A stretch of DNA of 64,000 nt from Setophaga petechia. Lineage: Eukaryota > Chordata > Aves > Passeriformes > Parulidae. The notes beneath the pieces were generated by a model, which was not told the origin of the DNA, searched no databases, and worked only from the letters and a program-made list of their open reading frames with translations. The translations under genes were made by a program, and so were the position numbers. Of this stretch, positions 24,420-37,899 are shown one piece after another (positions within the stretch are counted from its first letter, which is position 1; every line of letters starts with the position of its first letter). The stretch lies in the NCBI GenBank assembly GCA_024362935.1, contig JANCRA010000005.1, positions 19,790,235 through 19,854,234 of the forward strand. Direction: 5' to 3'.

Positions 24420-24835
24420 CAGCCCGTTCCCACCCACACATCGCACTCCTCGGCGCATAACCCCGGCGGCAGCCGCGGGCAGCAGCGGCTCGCAGGCCGC
24501 CCCTCTGACCCCAGCCGGCCCTTCCCGCCCGGAGCAGCCGCGGGACCCCGGGACAGCGGGCCCCGCCCTGCGCCAGGCGGCGGCAGCCGCGCCCCCGCCG
24601 CAGCAAATCCCGGCGGGGCGGGACAGCGGCATGTGCCGGAGAGCAGCGCCCGGGCCTGGCCGCGCTCTGGCCCCGCGGGGGCGGCTGCCCCGGGCTGTCG
24701 GTGCGCCCGTGCGGCCTGGGGCTCCGGGCTGTCGGTGCGCCAGTGCGGCCTGGGGCCAGGCCGGCCGTGCCGCTGCGCTGAGCAGGTGGGCTCGCCCCAC
24801 TCGGCTCTGGGGCCCGTGGTAGCCGTGAGGGCTTG
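24420..24835. promoter_or_regulatory. Orphan CpG island between SP5 and GAD1
   Basis: About 415 bases are extremely CpG-rich and are set in AT-rich DNA on both sides. Open frames cross it on both strands, including 275 codons on the - strand, but their Arg/Pro/Ala/Gly content is what any CpG island gives, and none is recognised. The island may mark the start of an unannotated or non-coding transcript, for example one from the ERICH2 position. It contains a 34-bp tandem duplication. Confidence 0.6.
24690..24757. repeat. 34-bp tandem duplication in CpG island
   Basis: A unit beginning CCGGGCTGTCGGTGCGCC and ending TGCGGCCTGGGG occurs twice in direct succession with minor differences. Confidence 0.85.
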
Positions 24836-24954
24836 GGGAAATAAACCTGACAGGAACCAGCTGGACACATTTCAGACTTTTTTTGTGGCAACTTGGAAAT
24901 AATTTTGCAGACTCGTATGTCCATTTGTAGATACCTAAACTTTTTTAAATAGTG

Positions 24955-25095
24955 GCCTTTGGTGTGTTGGTTTTGGATTTCTTTTGGGGTGTTTTTTGTT
25001 TTGGTTTGGTTTTTTTGTGGGGGGGAGGGGGTGTTGGGGTTTTTTAGTTGATAGTTTGGTTTTCGTTTGATTTTTCTGTTTTTTTGTTTTAAATG
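24955..25095. repeat. G/T-rich low-complexity tract with possible G-quadruplex
   Basis: The + strand is nearly all T and G for about 140 bases. A G-run core at 25019-25039 has runs of 7, 5 and 4 G, which could fold as a quadruplex on the + strand. Confidence 0.75.
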
Positions 25096-26154
25096 CACAT
25101 GGCCCACAAGACTTCTGGCTTTCATTTCTGTAACGTGGGTTGTTCATCTTTCACTGCAGTGGGATAAGCTTTGGCATTGTTATGGTTCATTTTTTCTGAG
25201 GGTCAGATGTGCAACAGCATTTCCACACAGAGCTCTGTCCTCACAGCTTGTCCCTGGGCTACAAAATGTCCCTGTCTCTGAAGCAGGCTATGTGAATTCC
25301 AGAGAAGCTTGTCTCTCACTAGTGGACAACTTTGGAGTTAAAGGAATGAGTTGAAATATAAGGTTTTTTGTCTTTGGGATTTTTTTTGTTATATGCCTGT
25401 ATAGAATGAAAGCCGATTTAATTTAAAACATAAAATATGATTAGACAGGCAGTGTTGACTTCTATTTTTTCCCTTTATTACATCATACAGAAATATGAAA
25501 GTATTTAAGATGGTAACATCTGAAAGGTGATAGCCCTTCTGATACTTTCTTTTTCCCAGGACAAATTTTGTAACACGTCATTATTGTCTGACATATATAT
25601 TCTCAATGCAATGTACAAGACCTGTCAAGTTTTCTGAATGCTTCAGATGATGGATATCTTTTGCAAGAGGTATGGTCAAATGTTTGGACTCTGTACTACT
25701 TAGGTGAGGTTAAGTAATCACTGGTCTTCTTTTTTTCTTCCCTTTGTCTGACTGTTTTGTTCCTACTCTTGAATTAGCCCACACAAAGTCTCTTTTAACC
25801 AGATCTAGCTAGTATGAACTGACTGTAAAATAACCTACCTGGACTGAGTCTCATCAGTGCCCAAGTTACAAGAGGTAAAAGCAGGTGAGAATAAGGCAAG
25901 GGTAGAAGCAGTAGCTGTGTATTGGTGCTGCCAGCTCTTGGGCAGCCCTTAGGTATAGGCAGAGTTGCACTAAGAAGTCTACTAATCACCTGTGCAGTGC
26001 TGCCACGGTTATTTCAGTGGCTTCTTCTCTCTGTTGTCAGAGGAGTGAGTAGGATCACACCTGGGGTGTTGATGAGCTAACTGAAGTTCAGCCATCTCCT
26101 CAGGCAGTAGCATTGTTTTCTGCCTGTTATTTCACCCCGTTGAAATCCCCTCTG

Positions 26155-26690
26155 GTCCCCACCTGGCACACTGTGTCCAGCTGTGGGCCTCCAACGTAGG
26201 AGTGAAGTGAACCTTTGGAGTGAATTCAGAGGAGGCCTCAATGGTCAGAGGGCTGGGCCACCTCTCCTATGAGGAAGGGCTGAGAGAGTTGGAGATGTTC
26301 TGCCTGGAGAAAGGTTCCAAGGGAGACCTTAAAGCACCTTCCAGTACCCAAAGGGGCCTACAGAGAGTTGGAGAGGAACTTCTTGCAAGGCCGAGGAGGG
26401 ACAGGACAAGAGGTAATAGGTTCAAACTAAAAGACTGCATGTTTCAATCAGATATTAGGAATGAACTCTTTACTGTGAGGGTGGTGAGGCAGTGGAACTG
26501 TTTGAACTGTTTGAAGTTCTCTTTGCCAAGAGAACTTGTGACTGCCCCATCCCTGGAAGTGTTCAAGGCCAGGCTGGAGGGGGCTTTGAACTACCTGGTC
26601 TAGGGGAAAATGTCCCTGCTAATGGCAGAGGCTTTGGAACTAGATAATCTTTAATGTCCCTTTGAATCCAAACCTTTGTATGTTTCTATA
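26155..26690 (+). mobile_element. CR1 LINE, 5'-truncated 3' end
   Basis: The sequence matches the well-known 3' part of Chicken Repeat 1. The frame 26220-26603 encodes the C terminus of the CR1 ORF2 (reverse transcriptase) protein, with typical phrases such as GLGHLSYEEGLRELE, DRTRGNRFKLK and APSLEVFKARLEGAL, and it ends at the natural stop. The usual 3' untranslated CR1 sequence follows (GTCCCTGCTAATGGCAGAG, GGAACTAGATAATCTTTAATG). It is 5'-truncated as usual for CR1, so it is inactive. A small duplication (GAACTGTTT twice, near 26497) adds residues, which suggests moderate age. Confidence 0.95.
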
Positions 26691-27793
26691 AATACACACA
26701 ATACTGAAGAAACTTGCTACTCAAGACCTCTTTCTGCTCCTCATTAACTTAAAGGAATAACTTTCTCTGACTTTTAAGGGAGCAGGGTCTGGCCCTGCAG
26801 TGGAATTCAAACATAAAACATTGTGCCTTCCTGACAGCTGTGTGCCTTCTGTGAGGGGAGCCCAAAACCCAGCAACAAAATCCAGCTTGCTTTAACTGCT
26901 TCAAAGTGAGAGAGCAGCAAGGGGAAAACATTTATAAATGCCAGTACTGGCAAAGAGAGCAGGGAGATGTTGGTTTCAAGGATCTGCAGCTACTGTGTGT
27001 TCAGAAATTCTGCTTTTTGTTATTGAGCTTCTGAACTTCTAATTTGAATGCTATAGAAAAAATGAAGGTATCCTTAAGACCAACCAGAAAAGTTGCAGAT
27101 CTTTTTGTTTAATGTTCTTAGGGGTTATTTGGTATATGACTACTGTGTCACAGACCCTTTCAGCCTAAGATTAAAGGAAAACAGCTGATTCTGTTTATAG
27201 GAGCCTTCAGATCTCTACTAGATTTTATGTGGATATGGTTGTGAAACTTGTTTTAAAATTATTTCTTTATGTTTAATTTTATTTTTCAGGGGTTTGGAAT
27301 GCCAGAAGAGATCATTTCAGTTGTATTTTCTTATGAAGTATCTGTGACTACAAATAATGTGGTAGTATTTTTAGTAAGAGTTTCTAATTTCCAAGTCTGT
27401 TATTAAAATGTTGGAAAGTGTGTTTGCTATGATAGCATCAGTAACAAATTTTAGTACCTAATGATTTTATTTTTGCTTTTTAATCAGTTTTTTAAGAAAT
27501 ATTATTGATATTTGTATCTTGTCTTTTGTGTGGCCAGGCAGACCCTGCTTAACATTAATAATGGAATTGTAGTGTAGTATGTGGGGTTTATAATGAGCTG
27601 ACATATCCACTGGCTGGAAAATTGCTCTGACAAGGGTGTTCTACTTGAGATATCTATCATGATAACCCACGTGTTCCCACTCACGTCCCAAATAAAAAAT
27701 GAAATTTTTTCAAGACCTCATTCCCACACCTCCTTCTCATGTCAGTGTATAACTACAAATACTATATTTCAGACTTTTGAATGACTTTGCAAT

Positions 27794-27819
27794 ATTTATT
27801 TATTTATTTATTTATTTAT
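27794..27819. repeat. (ATTT)n microsatellite, about 6.5 copies
   Basis: A perfect tetranucleotide run in AT-rich spacer. Confidence 0.95.
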
Positions 27820-28585
27820 GTTAAACTATGACTTTTAAACTTGTATTTTCTCACATAAGATAATCATGTAATTTTTCCCCATTCACTAATCCCTAAAATT
27901 TAAAATAGTTCCTCTGTGTTTGTTTGTAAAGTTGAACACTTTTTCCTGAGGATGTTTTAGGAAAGAAAATAAACCACACCCACCTTAAAAGTTCAGTACA
28001 CATTATATTCTCAGTAGTATATGTAATTTGTTCTCTATTCAGCTATCACATATAACAAACCATTCAAGATAGTAGTTTCCAGTTTAAATACCATTTTAAT
28101 TTTGTTTACATCTCATTTTACTGTTGCTACATAAAACCATTATGAACATGTACTCTGAGAATTACACAACAGCAGCCTTGTAAGCTCCTGTAAGTTGTAT
28201 TTACCAACCATGGTCTCTATAAATGTGTGTGTATGCTGGCACAAACATATATATAGTTTATTCTAAAAGTTATTTTTAAAAGGTTTTTTATTAATTGGAC
28301 TGCACAGCAGAGGTCTATATAGAACACCTTATGCTGTTAAGAGTAATATCATGCATTAATGTTTCCAGTATGTTTTATAGGATGATATCTTAGCATGTGA
28401 CCACTGGGGCAGTAGCTCAATTTTTACCACCTTCACGCTTACCTTCCAAAGTATTTTCTTATATGATCATGAATCATCTCATAGACAAATATCTTTTGAA
28501 GTACATGGAAACTCCAAGAATGCAATTCTAACTTTATTTTTGTAAACTAATTAAAATGAGAAATACAAATAGCAAATAAGAAAAC

Positions 28586-28588
<3 letters not shown>

Positions 28589-28636
<48 letters not shown>
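28589..28636. repeat. (TA)n microsatellite, about 24 copies
   Basis: An uninterrupted TA dinucleotide run of about 48 bases. It is self-complementary and likely to be polymorphic. Confidence 0.97.
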
Positions 28637-28641
<5 letters not shown>

Positions 28642-31157
28642 TATACTGTGCTAGTTGTTTAGATGAACTTATTCCAGAGACATCTATAACTGATAAGGCA
28701 AGAAAAGAAAAACACATAGTGACAAAAGCTTTTAGAAAGCTTTCATTGTATGAAGGCCATTGGTTATACTGATTTGAGAAAGTCCAGTGGTAGATGGTAG
28801 TCTGACTAAAACCAGCATTTATTTGTAAAAGATTTTCCCCCATATTGTGTGTTGTGTTATTTAAATGAGGGTTTTGTATAGCAATATGGAGCAATATATT
28901 ATATGTGCAGTTAAAATGTTCCTCCTTTAGATTTTGATAATTTATGCTTTGCCTAATACCTACAGCAAATAAAAATGAATTGTTTTATTTGTTTACTGTG
29001 ATTTGCAGGGATATTACTCCATGACAAGGTTACATTGACCTATCATTTCATGCATCAGCAGTTCTTCTATTGCACTGATTTGATCGCGCCTAGTGGATAA
29101 AAAAGGAGCAATCCACCCAGTGGACTAAGCTAGAATTATAATAAATAGTGCACATTCTGAAGGGCAAAGTAGGTTAAGTATGGTACTTACTGCACTGGGC
29201 ATGATTTTTGCAATGTGTCAAAATTTAAGCTTTTTTTAATTCCAATTTCTACATTCAAATTTTGTACTTTGATTTTATGCAGTTGTGGAGGTCACGCTGT
29301 AGCTGCAGTTGAGGAAAAATGTAGGGTTTTGTAGCTACTGTAGAGTGTTTTTAGGTTAGGTACTTGTGAAAGTGCAATACATCTCTTGGAATTCACACTC
29401 CTTTTTGGATGAACAATTCTAGATGCTGTTGTTGCTCCTCATGTTGGAGAATTTCCCCATTGCACAGTCATATGATATATGAAATAACCCTTCCAGTCAT
29501 GGTTTGACATCTGCTAGACTGAGGAGAAGGGGCTGCATGGCTTACAGCTTCACTCTCTTCTGGAACTATCTTGTTCCAAGCTTGCTCTCCTTGAATTCCA
29601 GCAGTAGCTCAGTGGATCAGGAGGGGCTCTATCCTGGCTGTTCTCTCCCAGGTAAGTTTTTTAACTCCTGTTATCCAAGGCGTGGGCCAAGGTGCCTGTT
29701 GTATGCAAGAGGTGAAATAACTGGTAAATTTAAATGTTATTTTAGTAAGACATACCAAATCAGAGTTTAAAATTACTCTAGAGTAAGATTTCTGGCAATT
29801 AAAAATAGAAGCTTAATTTTTTCCTTCTCTAATGATGAAGAGTAGACATTAGACACATTTTTAAAATCACTGCATGTTTGTTCCATGTTGCTTTGTTGTG
29901 GTGATCTGCTAGGACTACAGAAATCTGCCTGTAGTGTGTGAGGATTTAATAACAGTGGAAAAGCAAGGCCATTAAAAATTATAATCACAAATTCTAGAAA
30001 ATCTGAAATGCTAGAGAGCATAATTGTTGCATTCATGTGGTTTGCCTACTGAAGAATCCCGAGAAATTCATTTAAGCACACATGTAAGTTTTAGTGATCT
30101 CAGTAGGATGTGAGAACAAGCTGTGGGTCTTTACATAATCAGGTAGATCATGAGCTGTATATCAGTGTTTAACATACTCATCACTTAATCAAGGAAATTG
30201 AACAAAGCATGGGGTTTACAATTTGATAGTGTATATTTGAAGTGGAACTTTAAAAAATTTCACCATCAACTTCAAGTCAAAGAAATATTTGATTTGAAGA
30301 ACAAAATTCCATCAGGTGAACCAAAATGTGAAACAACTGTTTTGAACTTGCTTTTCAGAAGGGGCAGTTCAAGCAGTACCATGGTAATATGTCTTCAGTT
30401 TTGCAGCTGATCTATTACATGCTTTTTTAAGCAATTAGAGCTCAATAATACAACGATTTGTCACCCAATTAATTTTGAAAGACTGGAAATGCATGGATGA
30501 ACTATTTAACCTGTGGTTCACTTGGCACCACTGTAATTTAGATCAAAGAAAACATAGTATTGGGTGAGCTACATTATGGGAACTCAGCATCTTCATGTTC
30601 TGTGACTTGTCCTGTAATCTGTTTTTATATTTCTATTTTAACTATAGGTGAATGTATAGATAAATAAATATCACATGCCTTTGTTTTGTATAGAATGTTT
30701 AAATTCATTACAATTAGAACAAGTAGTTGAAAAACATTTGTGAAAGTGTTTCTCCAGGGTCCATTCTGTGCCCCAGCAACAACAGAAAGTGAATCAGGAG
30801 CATTAATGTGTGTGGACTTGTGAATTGTATTTCCTTTACAACTTGAAAAACCTAAGCACTGCAGCTAAAATTCTTATAAGGCTAAGGGAAACCTATGAGC
30901 ATGTCAAGTATAAACCAGGTTTTTTATTCTTCTGGTGTTGAAGTCATGTGTGTATATGTCCTGTTATTTCAATGCCTCAGAATGCTGCTTCGTTACAAGG
31001 TTCTGCTCCTCCTGGGGAGTCACAGTGTAAGGGAAATTGCAATACAGACAATGTACTGAGGCCTAATTTCCAGAATTTCTGCACTTGTATTCACAGCACA
31101 TGCTGACTCAGATTTTGGTAATTTTGAAAAGAGGTGTATGAATTGTGGAATAATACA

Positions 31158-31255
31158 ATAGAATCATAGGATAGTCTTAGTTTGGATGGACCTTAAAGAT
31201 CATCTAGTTCCAACCCCCTGGCATGGGTAGGGACACCTTTCACTAGACCAGGTTA
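31158..31255 (-). mobile_element. CR1 LINE 3' end fragment, about 100 bp
   Basis: On the - strand this reads the terminal CR1 sequence. On the + strand it shows the complement: AGAATCATAGG, TGGACCTTAAAGATCATCTA, GTTCCAACCCCCTGGCATGG and GGACACCTTTCACTAGACCA. Only the last 100 bases of the element are present. It is the same family as 26155-26690, in opposite orientation. Confidence 0.93.
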
Positions 31256-34200
31256 GTTAGACAGCTTTTCATTCACAGACCTAGATTTACTCAAGATTTT
31301 AGTTTATAGTGAGAAATGTCCATGCTACATTGTGTCAGTTATTCCTATGATTTCCCAGTGACAGCTCCTGATCAGAAATATATTTCTATGTTTTGCTATC
31401 TTTGCAAAGCAGCACAACTTTGGAGGCCCTAAGTACATGATTATCAGGGCTATATCAGTTTCTCTTTCACCTGCCTGACTGCTGTCACTTAATTTAATGG
31501 TTGGCTTTGGTGTTTTAGTCTTTGATGTCTGTTGCTGTTGTTGCCTCCAAGTGACTTCAGCTGATTTCTCCAGGCTCCCTGTTCATTATCTGGTCACAAG
31601 CTCCTGCATGAATTGTTTTTTAGGATGGGGAAGGGAACCTTCATTTCAAATACTGCAGCTGGTTTTTGTAGAAAATGCAGTAGAGAAGGAAGATGGATAA
31701 GAGGAGGTAGGATGGCAAACCCCAAAATACTGGCACTTTGCTATGACAAAACTAACAAAATTTGTGTTAGCTTTTGAAAAATTAAGATTGCACAGCCATT
31801 GTCTAACAGAATCTTGAAGGATGTAATTAGAGCAATTTTCATCTTCAAATTTATTCTTCTCTGTGAGATTTTTGAATTTGGTTTTGCTCGCTTTTTAGTG
31901 CATATGTGCAAGTGGTATGCAAAGATTTTAATGTTTTGCTGTTGTGGAGCAATAGCAAAGGTTTAACTTGGTGTCTGAATTTGCTGTGTCTGTTTTTCTC
32001 CTATTGCTTGTTTTTGAATTTCCATTTTTTCCTAAGAGAAAGCAATTTGCTGAAAAACTAAGTGAATTCATATGAATGCTTTTTCTAATGACAGGGAAAA
32101 AACGTGTGCTGGGAGTCATTCTTCTTACTTTATAAATATGCTTATTTTTCTGGACTGGCATTAAAACTTGAAAATGATTCAGATATGCTCTTAAGAGTCA
32201 AATTCCCCTTTAGTAGAGTAGCTCAAGAATAGATCATATATAAAAACTCAAGATGGTTTACATTTTATACTAATATCTTGGCCATTTTTAATGCAGACAT
32301 CTATGTGGGATGTCTGCCATATGTATTACCTCCAATCAGTTGGTGTCCACATGGTGAGGACTAAGTGAACCATGTTACAATGCAGAAAGAAATAGATAAG
32401 TTAAAATATTTTTAGAAGTTTGGATACACGTTGGCTGACATTCCTGTAAAAAAGTATGCATCTAACTTGACAGATAATGCTACTTTCTGGTTTTAAAGTA
32501 GCTTTCTGGTGGTGGAAAAGTACTTTGACTGAGCCATGCTACTGCAGGTAAGGCTTGTACCCAAACTCCTACTTTATTTACAGGGGTTTTTTTAGATATT
32601 AATAATTTTACTGTACAAAACCTGCAGTTATATGGGTGTGGAGAATTGGACTGAGTGTAATCACATTCAGTAAAGTTAACTAATGAAAACCAAATACAGC
32701 TAACATGCTGTTCTGGGCTAGACAGAAGAAAAGATACAATAAACATATTTTATTTAACACATGAGTACATTAAAATTTAGTATTGCTTTTCACTGCAGAA
32801 ATTCTAGGGCCTGGTAGTAGTATTTAGGACTATATAGTAACCATTTCATGCTATAATATTGTGTATATTTCTTTTACCTTAGCGTAAGAAAAATCTCTGT
32901 TTATCAATGATGTGTCTAAATGATAGTTAATGAAGTTTATAAGTCTTGGAAAAATAACAGGTGAATATTCTCATGCTTAGATAGGTGTGCCCATAAAAAG
33001 AACTGCCATGGGTTTCTTTCTGCCTTTAGCCAAAGTGATAGCTCTGTGTTGTGTTATTTTCCTTTCAGTAATTCCTGATGCAGGAATAACAGGATAAACA
33101 TGACAGAGAATGCTGATCAAAAACTTGTGCCTCTTAACAGGGCTTAGCTTTGTAGGGTCTGTTTCTTTGTTTAACCCCAGCATCATAAAGAACATGAAAT
33201 CACAGGTTTGGATATTAATTACTTAAAGAGATCTTCCTGTGTTGCAGAAGTGCCTTTGTAGGTCTCCAGTACTTTATCTTGGTCCAAGGTACAATATCTC
33301 AGTATCCCAGTGGCATCTTAGGTCATTCCTGGAGTCGCTGTCATTACCAGTGTACTCTTGTTCTTCTGCAGAGAATTAAAGCAAAGTGAAAATTAAGGAT
33401 AATTGTTGGGTGTTGTATGGTTTTTGAAAGGATTTTGCATCTTTTGGGCTCAGTTAGTTAGCTGGCTGGCTGGTTGCTTGTTTAAAATATACATTTTTAA
33501 ACTGACTGTTGACTAAAAAAAACATTTTAAAATAGCAGATCAATCTGTAGTGCCTTTACTTGAAGAAGAACTTCTTAAATTTCTCAGGAGTTATCCTTCA
33601 CCCACCTGGATCCCATGCTGTATCTTAGGAAGAGTCTATTCACTCACTTAGACAGTGATTTTCTTCAACATGTTAAAACCCAGTGAGCAGAATGCAGTCC
33701 TGCTTACTGCACCTGAAGTCTGCTGCAGCATTTTATACAGCCTGTCTCTAGCAAGCAGTGGTTATGTTCATATCTGATGACATTTAGGGCTAATTTACAC
33801 CAATACACAAGCCAGACTCCATGTCTAACATTTCAGATTCTGGAGAAGGAAATTCTGCCTCTTTAACATTCTAGAAAAGCTTCATGTTGTTCATTCTTGC
33901 AGTTCTTCAGATCCCTAAAGCCTCTGTAACAGAATTTTCTCTGAAGGAGGATGCCAGTGGAACATCTGTAAACTTTTCTATATGGCATGACTAACTTGAG
34001 TGTCTATATCTGACAAATCTTTCAGCATTTTTGCTAGCTCATGTTACTTTTAGTGGAGTTGAGACATTTGTTTACACAGGTTAATAATCTCTGAAGAAAA
34101 AAGATGACTGTTAGAAGAATGCTGAGGAGTGGAGAGGAATGCAAGCAGCCTTGTTACTTTTGTTACCTGTCCTGGGGAGAACAGAGCAGTTGGAAACCAG

Positions 34201-35317
34201 AGCATGATCCATTGTGCTCCCTTGACTCCCTTCCCAGACAGTTCCTTTAAAACCTAGCAAACATTAAGTATCCCTTAAGATTGCAAAGAGAGAAGTTATG
34301 CTTGATTCACTGCTCAGAGCAGTGCTGCTCTTTATCTCCTGTGTATTTGCTTTTAAAAACTTTGTTGTGGCTAAACTGTTAAAGATAGCATGGCTAAATT
34401 CTGTCCCCTGTTCTAGTGCTGAGTTGCTAATGCTGTCCCAGATGACAGCAGCTCTGTTTCCTCCTGTGATTGTCTTCTTCAAGTGCAACTATCAGAATAC
34501 CATCAACAGGAGTCAAGAGCATTAGGTAAGTGTATGCTTGCAGAGGAGTTCTGAAAGGCCAAAGTGGACAAGATTTTATTACATAAATAGATTGGAATAT
34601 GTGTCTGTAACAAGTCAACTCTAATCTGATTTTTCTGTCTGGGAGATGTCTTCAATTTGAATGACCTCTCTCTTAATCTGGGAGGAGTGGTTTTGTCCTT
34701 AAAAATGCCCCTCAATATTTTCATAATCTTCCATACTTGTACTGAGTAGAGAAGCCCATGTAACTACTGATTGCTGTGCTTCAAGTTCATGCACACTTCT
34801 ATTACCTCCAAATAGGAGTCTGATAGTTGTAAAAATGCTAATGAAATCCACTCAGAATAGGGAAGATGAACTACTCAGTCTAACAGAGAGAAGGGATTTT
34901 TTTTTACCTGTCCATCTGTTTTTTCTGTTGGACAAACTCATCTTGATAGACAAGCACATATCACTGTACTTTTCAGAGTACAGTGTGCCAGTTGTCCATC
35001 TTTGTAGCTGTTCCTACCATCCTGTCTGTGTTTCTGTGCTTTGATTGCACCAGGTTAAAAAATGTAAGTATTGGTGCTTTGTTTAAACTTTGTATTTCAA
35101 TCAGGCGCACTCAATCTTCCTTTTTGGAAACAATTTTTTTTTCTGTTTCTGTAATATTGTAGCTATAAAGAAACCAGAAGAAGGAAGGGTTTCAAATGCA
35201 GTGCTGTGAGAGGTCTGCTATAGCCAAAGTACTGATGGCTATCCAGGGCAAACAAACCCACTTGTCAGGGCAAAACCTGACTTATCCACCAGAGGGGAAA
35301 GAGAGGGGTGGGAAGGG

Positions 35318-35401
35318 GAAAAAAACCAAAACTAAGCAAACAAAAAACAAAACCAAAAGAAACAAAAAACCCAAAGCAACCAACCAAAACAAAACAAAAA
35401 T
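35318..35401. repeat. A/C-rich low-complexity tract
   Basis: About 80 bases are built from AAAAC, CCAAA and CAACC motifs. Similar tracts occur at about 45030-45178, 53095-53140 and 55106-55128, and the complementary G/T-rich form is at 24955. Confidence 0.85.
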
Positions 35402-36805
35402 CCTAGCTAAGATCACTACTCTAATGATGCCAAAAATTTTTGAGACTTGCAAGGCCCATACCTGACATTCAATTAAGATTTGAGAAGTGGGTTTTTTTTA
35501 AAGTAACAGAGAAGCCCATGCTTCTTGTTTCCTGAGGATTATTTATGAAATATGCTTAATTTAAATACTCATGTGTTGAAAAGTCCCAGAATCCAGCTCT
35601 CCAAATTTGTTCTGAGATTGGAGAGTCAAACTGCACAATCTCCTGCAGCAGCATTCCTGAAACTGCTGAACGTTCTCTTTGTAAACTGATGCCCTCCTAT
35701 GGGATAAAAAGATATAATTCAGTGATATGTATCAATTATAATATCATAAGGGGAAATATATCCAGGCATTAGCTGTCTTGGCTCTACAGGGTTACTGGGG
35801 GAGGTGGGAAATAATTTTCCTTTCAGACACAGAATAAAATTGAAATTTCCTTAAAGTGGTAGAGAGTGGACTTACTGGTGTACTATCACTTCTGTTATTC
35901 TTTCAAGTTGCAATCACAGTAACCTAACTTAAGTAATTTTGTTTATCCATCTAGATAAAAAAGGTTTTATTTTGTTACAGCTTGGAAATAAGGGGATTCT
36001 TTGTTTCTTTCCATTTTTGCTTGGGGGTACTGGGAGTTGAGATTTTCTGCTGCTATTGTTTCAGGATGTGGGTTGTCCTTTGGGATGTTTTTCAGATGAA
36101 GCAGATCAAAATGGACAACAAGACATGCCAGCATGGATCAGGAAGGGGACATCCTGAATCAAGAAACCACAAAGTATGTAAAACAATGTGCTTCAGATTA
36201 GACTTTTCTAAATGCCCTTCATCACAGCAGTGCTGAATGTTCTCTCTGGCAGTTCGTATTAAGCTGTCTTTGAAATTCAAGTGATGTACATGATCCTTAA
36301 ATATGGGCCAGTTGGGTACATCAGTGCTGACTGTTCATAATACCCAAAGCAAACATGTCATTCATCTTTGATTATTTTTTGTCAAGTTACAGAAAACAGA
36401 AAGTTACCTGTAAAGTAGGAGAATAAATCCACAGACTTCACCAAATTTTTATTTGTAGAATTTTCTGGACAGGGCCAAGTAATCCAAATAATCAAAGCAC
36501 TAATTTATTTTCTCTTGGCATGTTCATTTTTTTCATTACAGATATACAGGAAGTTATTATCTGTATTTTTAAGTACTAAAGATGATAGCCAGAAAAGGTC
36601 TGAAACACTTTGTTTTGAACAATTTTTCAATTTTTCTATGTCAAGAGTTAATGAAATTTATTATTTCAATTATTCCATTTTGTCTAAGATACAGGTAAAG
36701 TAGACATTTTTGTATACCAGAAATTGTGGAAAAAGAAAGAGATACTGGATGCAAGAAATATATTTTGTAACAATGTATTGGATTACAAATTATAGCTGTA
36801 TTACT

Positions 36806-36833
<28 letters not shown>
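36806..36833. repeat. Poly(A) tract of 28
   Basis: A mononucleotide run without an adjacent retroposed sequence that I can recognise. Confidence 0.95.
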
Positions 36834-36837
<4 letters not shown>

Positions 36838-37899
36838 GCGCTGCAAAGACAAAAATACAAACCCACAAGTCCAGAAACATCATAGATGTTCTCTGTACTT
36901 ACTATTGTATACAGTTTCAAGGGAAGAGTCTGCCTAATCCCAGCCTGCTAAAATATTCGTAGTCCACACAAAATGGCAATTAAAAGGCAACACAGAGCAT
37001 TCATGGAGGGAGTCCTCCACAATAATAATAATAATCACCAGAAGTCAAATTTGCTGCCCTGCCTGCAGATAAAAGCATACATAACATGACTATAGTTCAG
37101 AATATGAAGAAATAAGAGGTGTTATGGCACAGGGACTTCTCTCTATTTGCCTCTCCATTTCATGGAGCTATATTGTGACTTCCTTACAGTGTAGGCAGGA
37201 GGCGCTCATCTCTCTTAAAATATTGTATGCAGCTCCAAACACAGTGACTATTCAAATCTACAGGTTGCAATACAAATAGTGGGGTTTTCCAGCATTGTTT
37301 ATATGTCCACATCTATAAAAACTATATAATTATTGAGTAGACTTTGTTGCCAAAGGTATTTATTGCGTCACGTTCATTCCTTCGCCCATTCAGGGTATTC
37401 AAGATTCATATTTTAGCATGTGCAGTTTGTGGATGGAGGTCAATTCAAGAAATACCCCATGGTCTGGCTTTTTAAAGTGAGTTCTAACTGATGTGCTGCT
37501 TACAAGCTTCAGCTAAGGGAGTTCTATATCTTCATCCTACTGCCCTGATGATACTGTGCATCAATGGTTTTTCTGTGTGTTTCACACCCTCAGCAAACAT
37601 CTGGATTCAAAGCAAAGCCCAAGTCTTCTGGATCCCCAGCTGCGAAGATATTCTCTGTAACCTGTGCCTAGAATGCACTCGAGCAGTAGCCTCAGGGAAG
37701 GGACAGTTACATGCAAGGAGAAAATAGTAGATTGCTTGAGCAGCACAGCTGGAGGGGAAGACTTTGAACTCTCTCGGTGAAAGCGGCAGCTCTCTGAGTG
37801 CCCTAGCCAGGGCGTGTACAGCCTGCAAAGGTGTTTCAATGATTTCAGTTGGTGTGGCGAGTTCTGAATGAAGCCGCTCAGCTGGAGTGGTTCGGGTTT

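Larger units (their letters stand above)
25100..37890. other. Gene-free spacer upstream of GAD1
   Basis: I recognise no protein gene here. The content is two CR1 3' fragments, simple repeats (ATTT, TA, A/C-rich, poly-A and a short AAT run at 37021) and otherwise unremarkable AT-rich sequence. A perfect CAG|GTAAGT donor-like site near 29650 follows a frame open from 29504, but no partner exon is evident. Confidence 0.55.

Noticed and set aside
24298..25125. 275-codon frame on the - strand
   Set aside because: It crosses a CpG island and a G/T-rich low-complexity tract. The peptide is Lys/Asn/Pro-rich at one end and Arg/Ala/Pro/Gly-rich at the other, with no domain.
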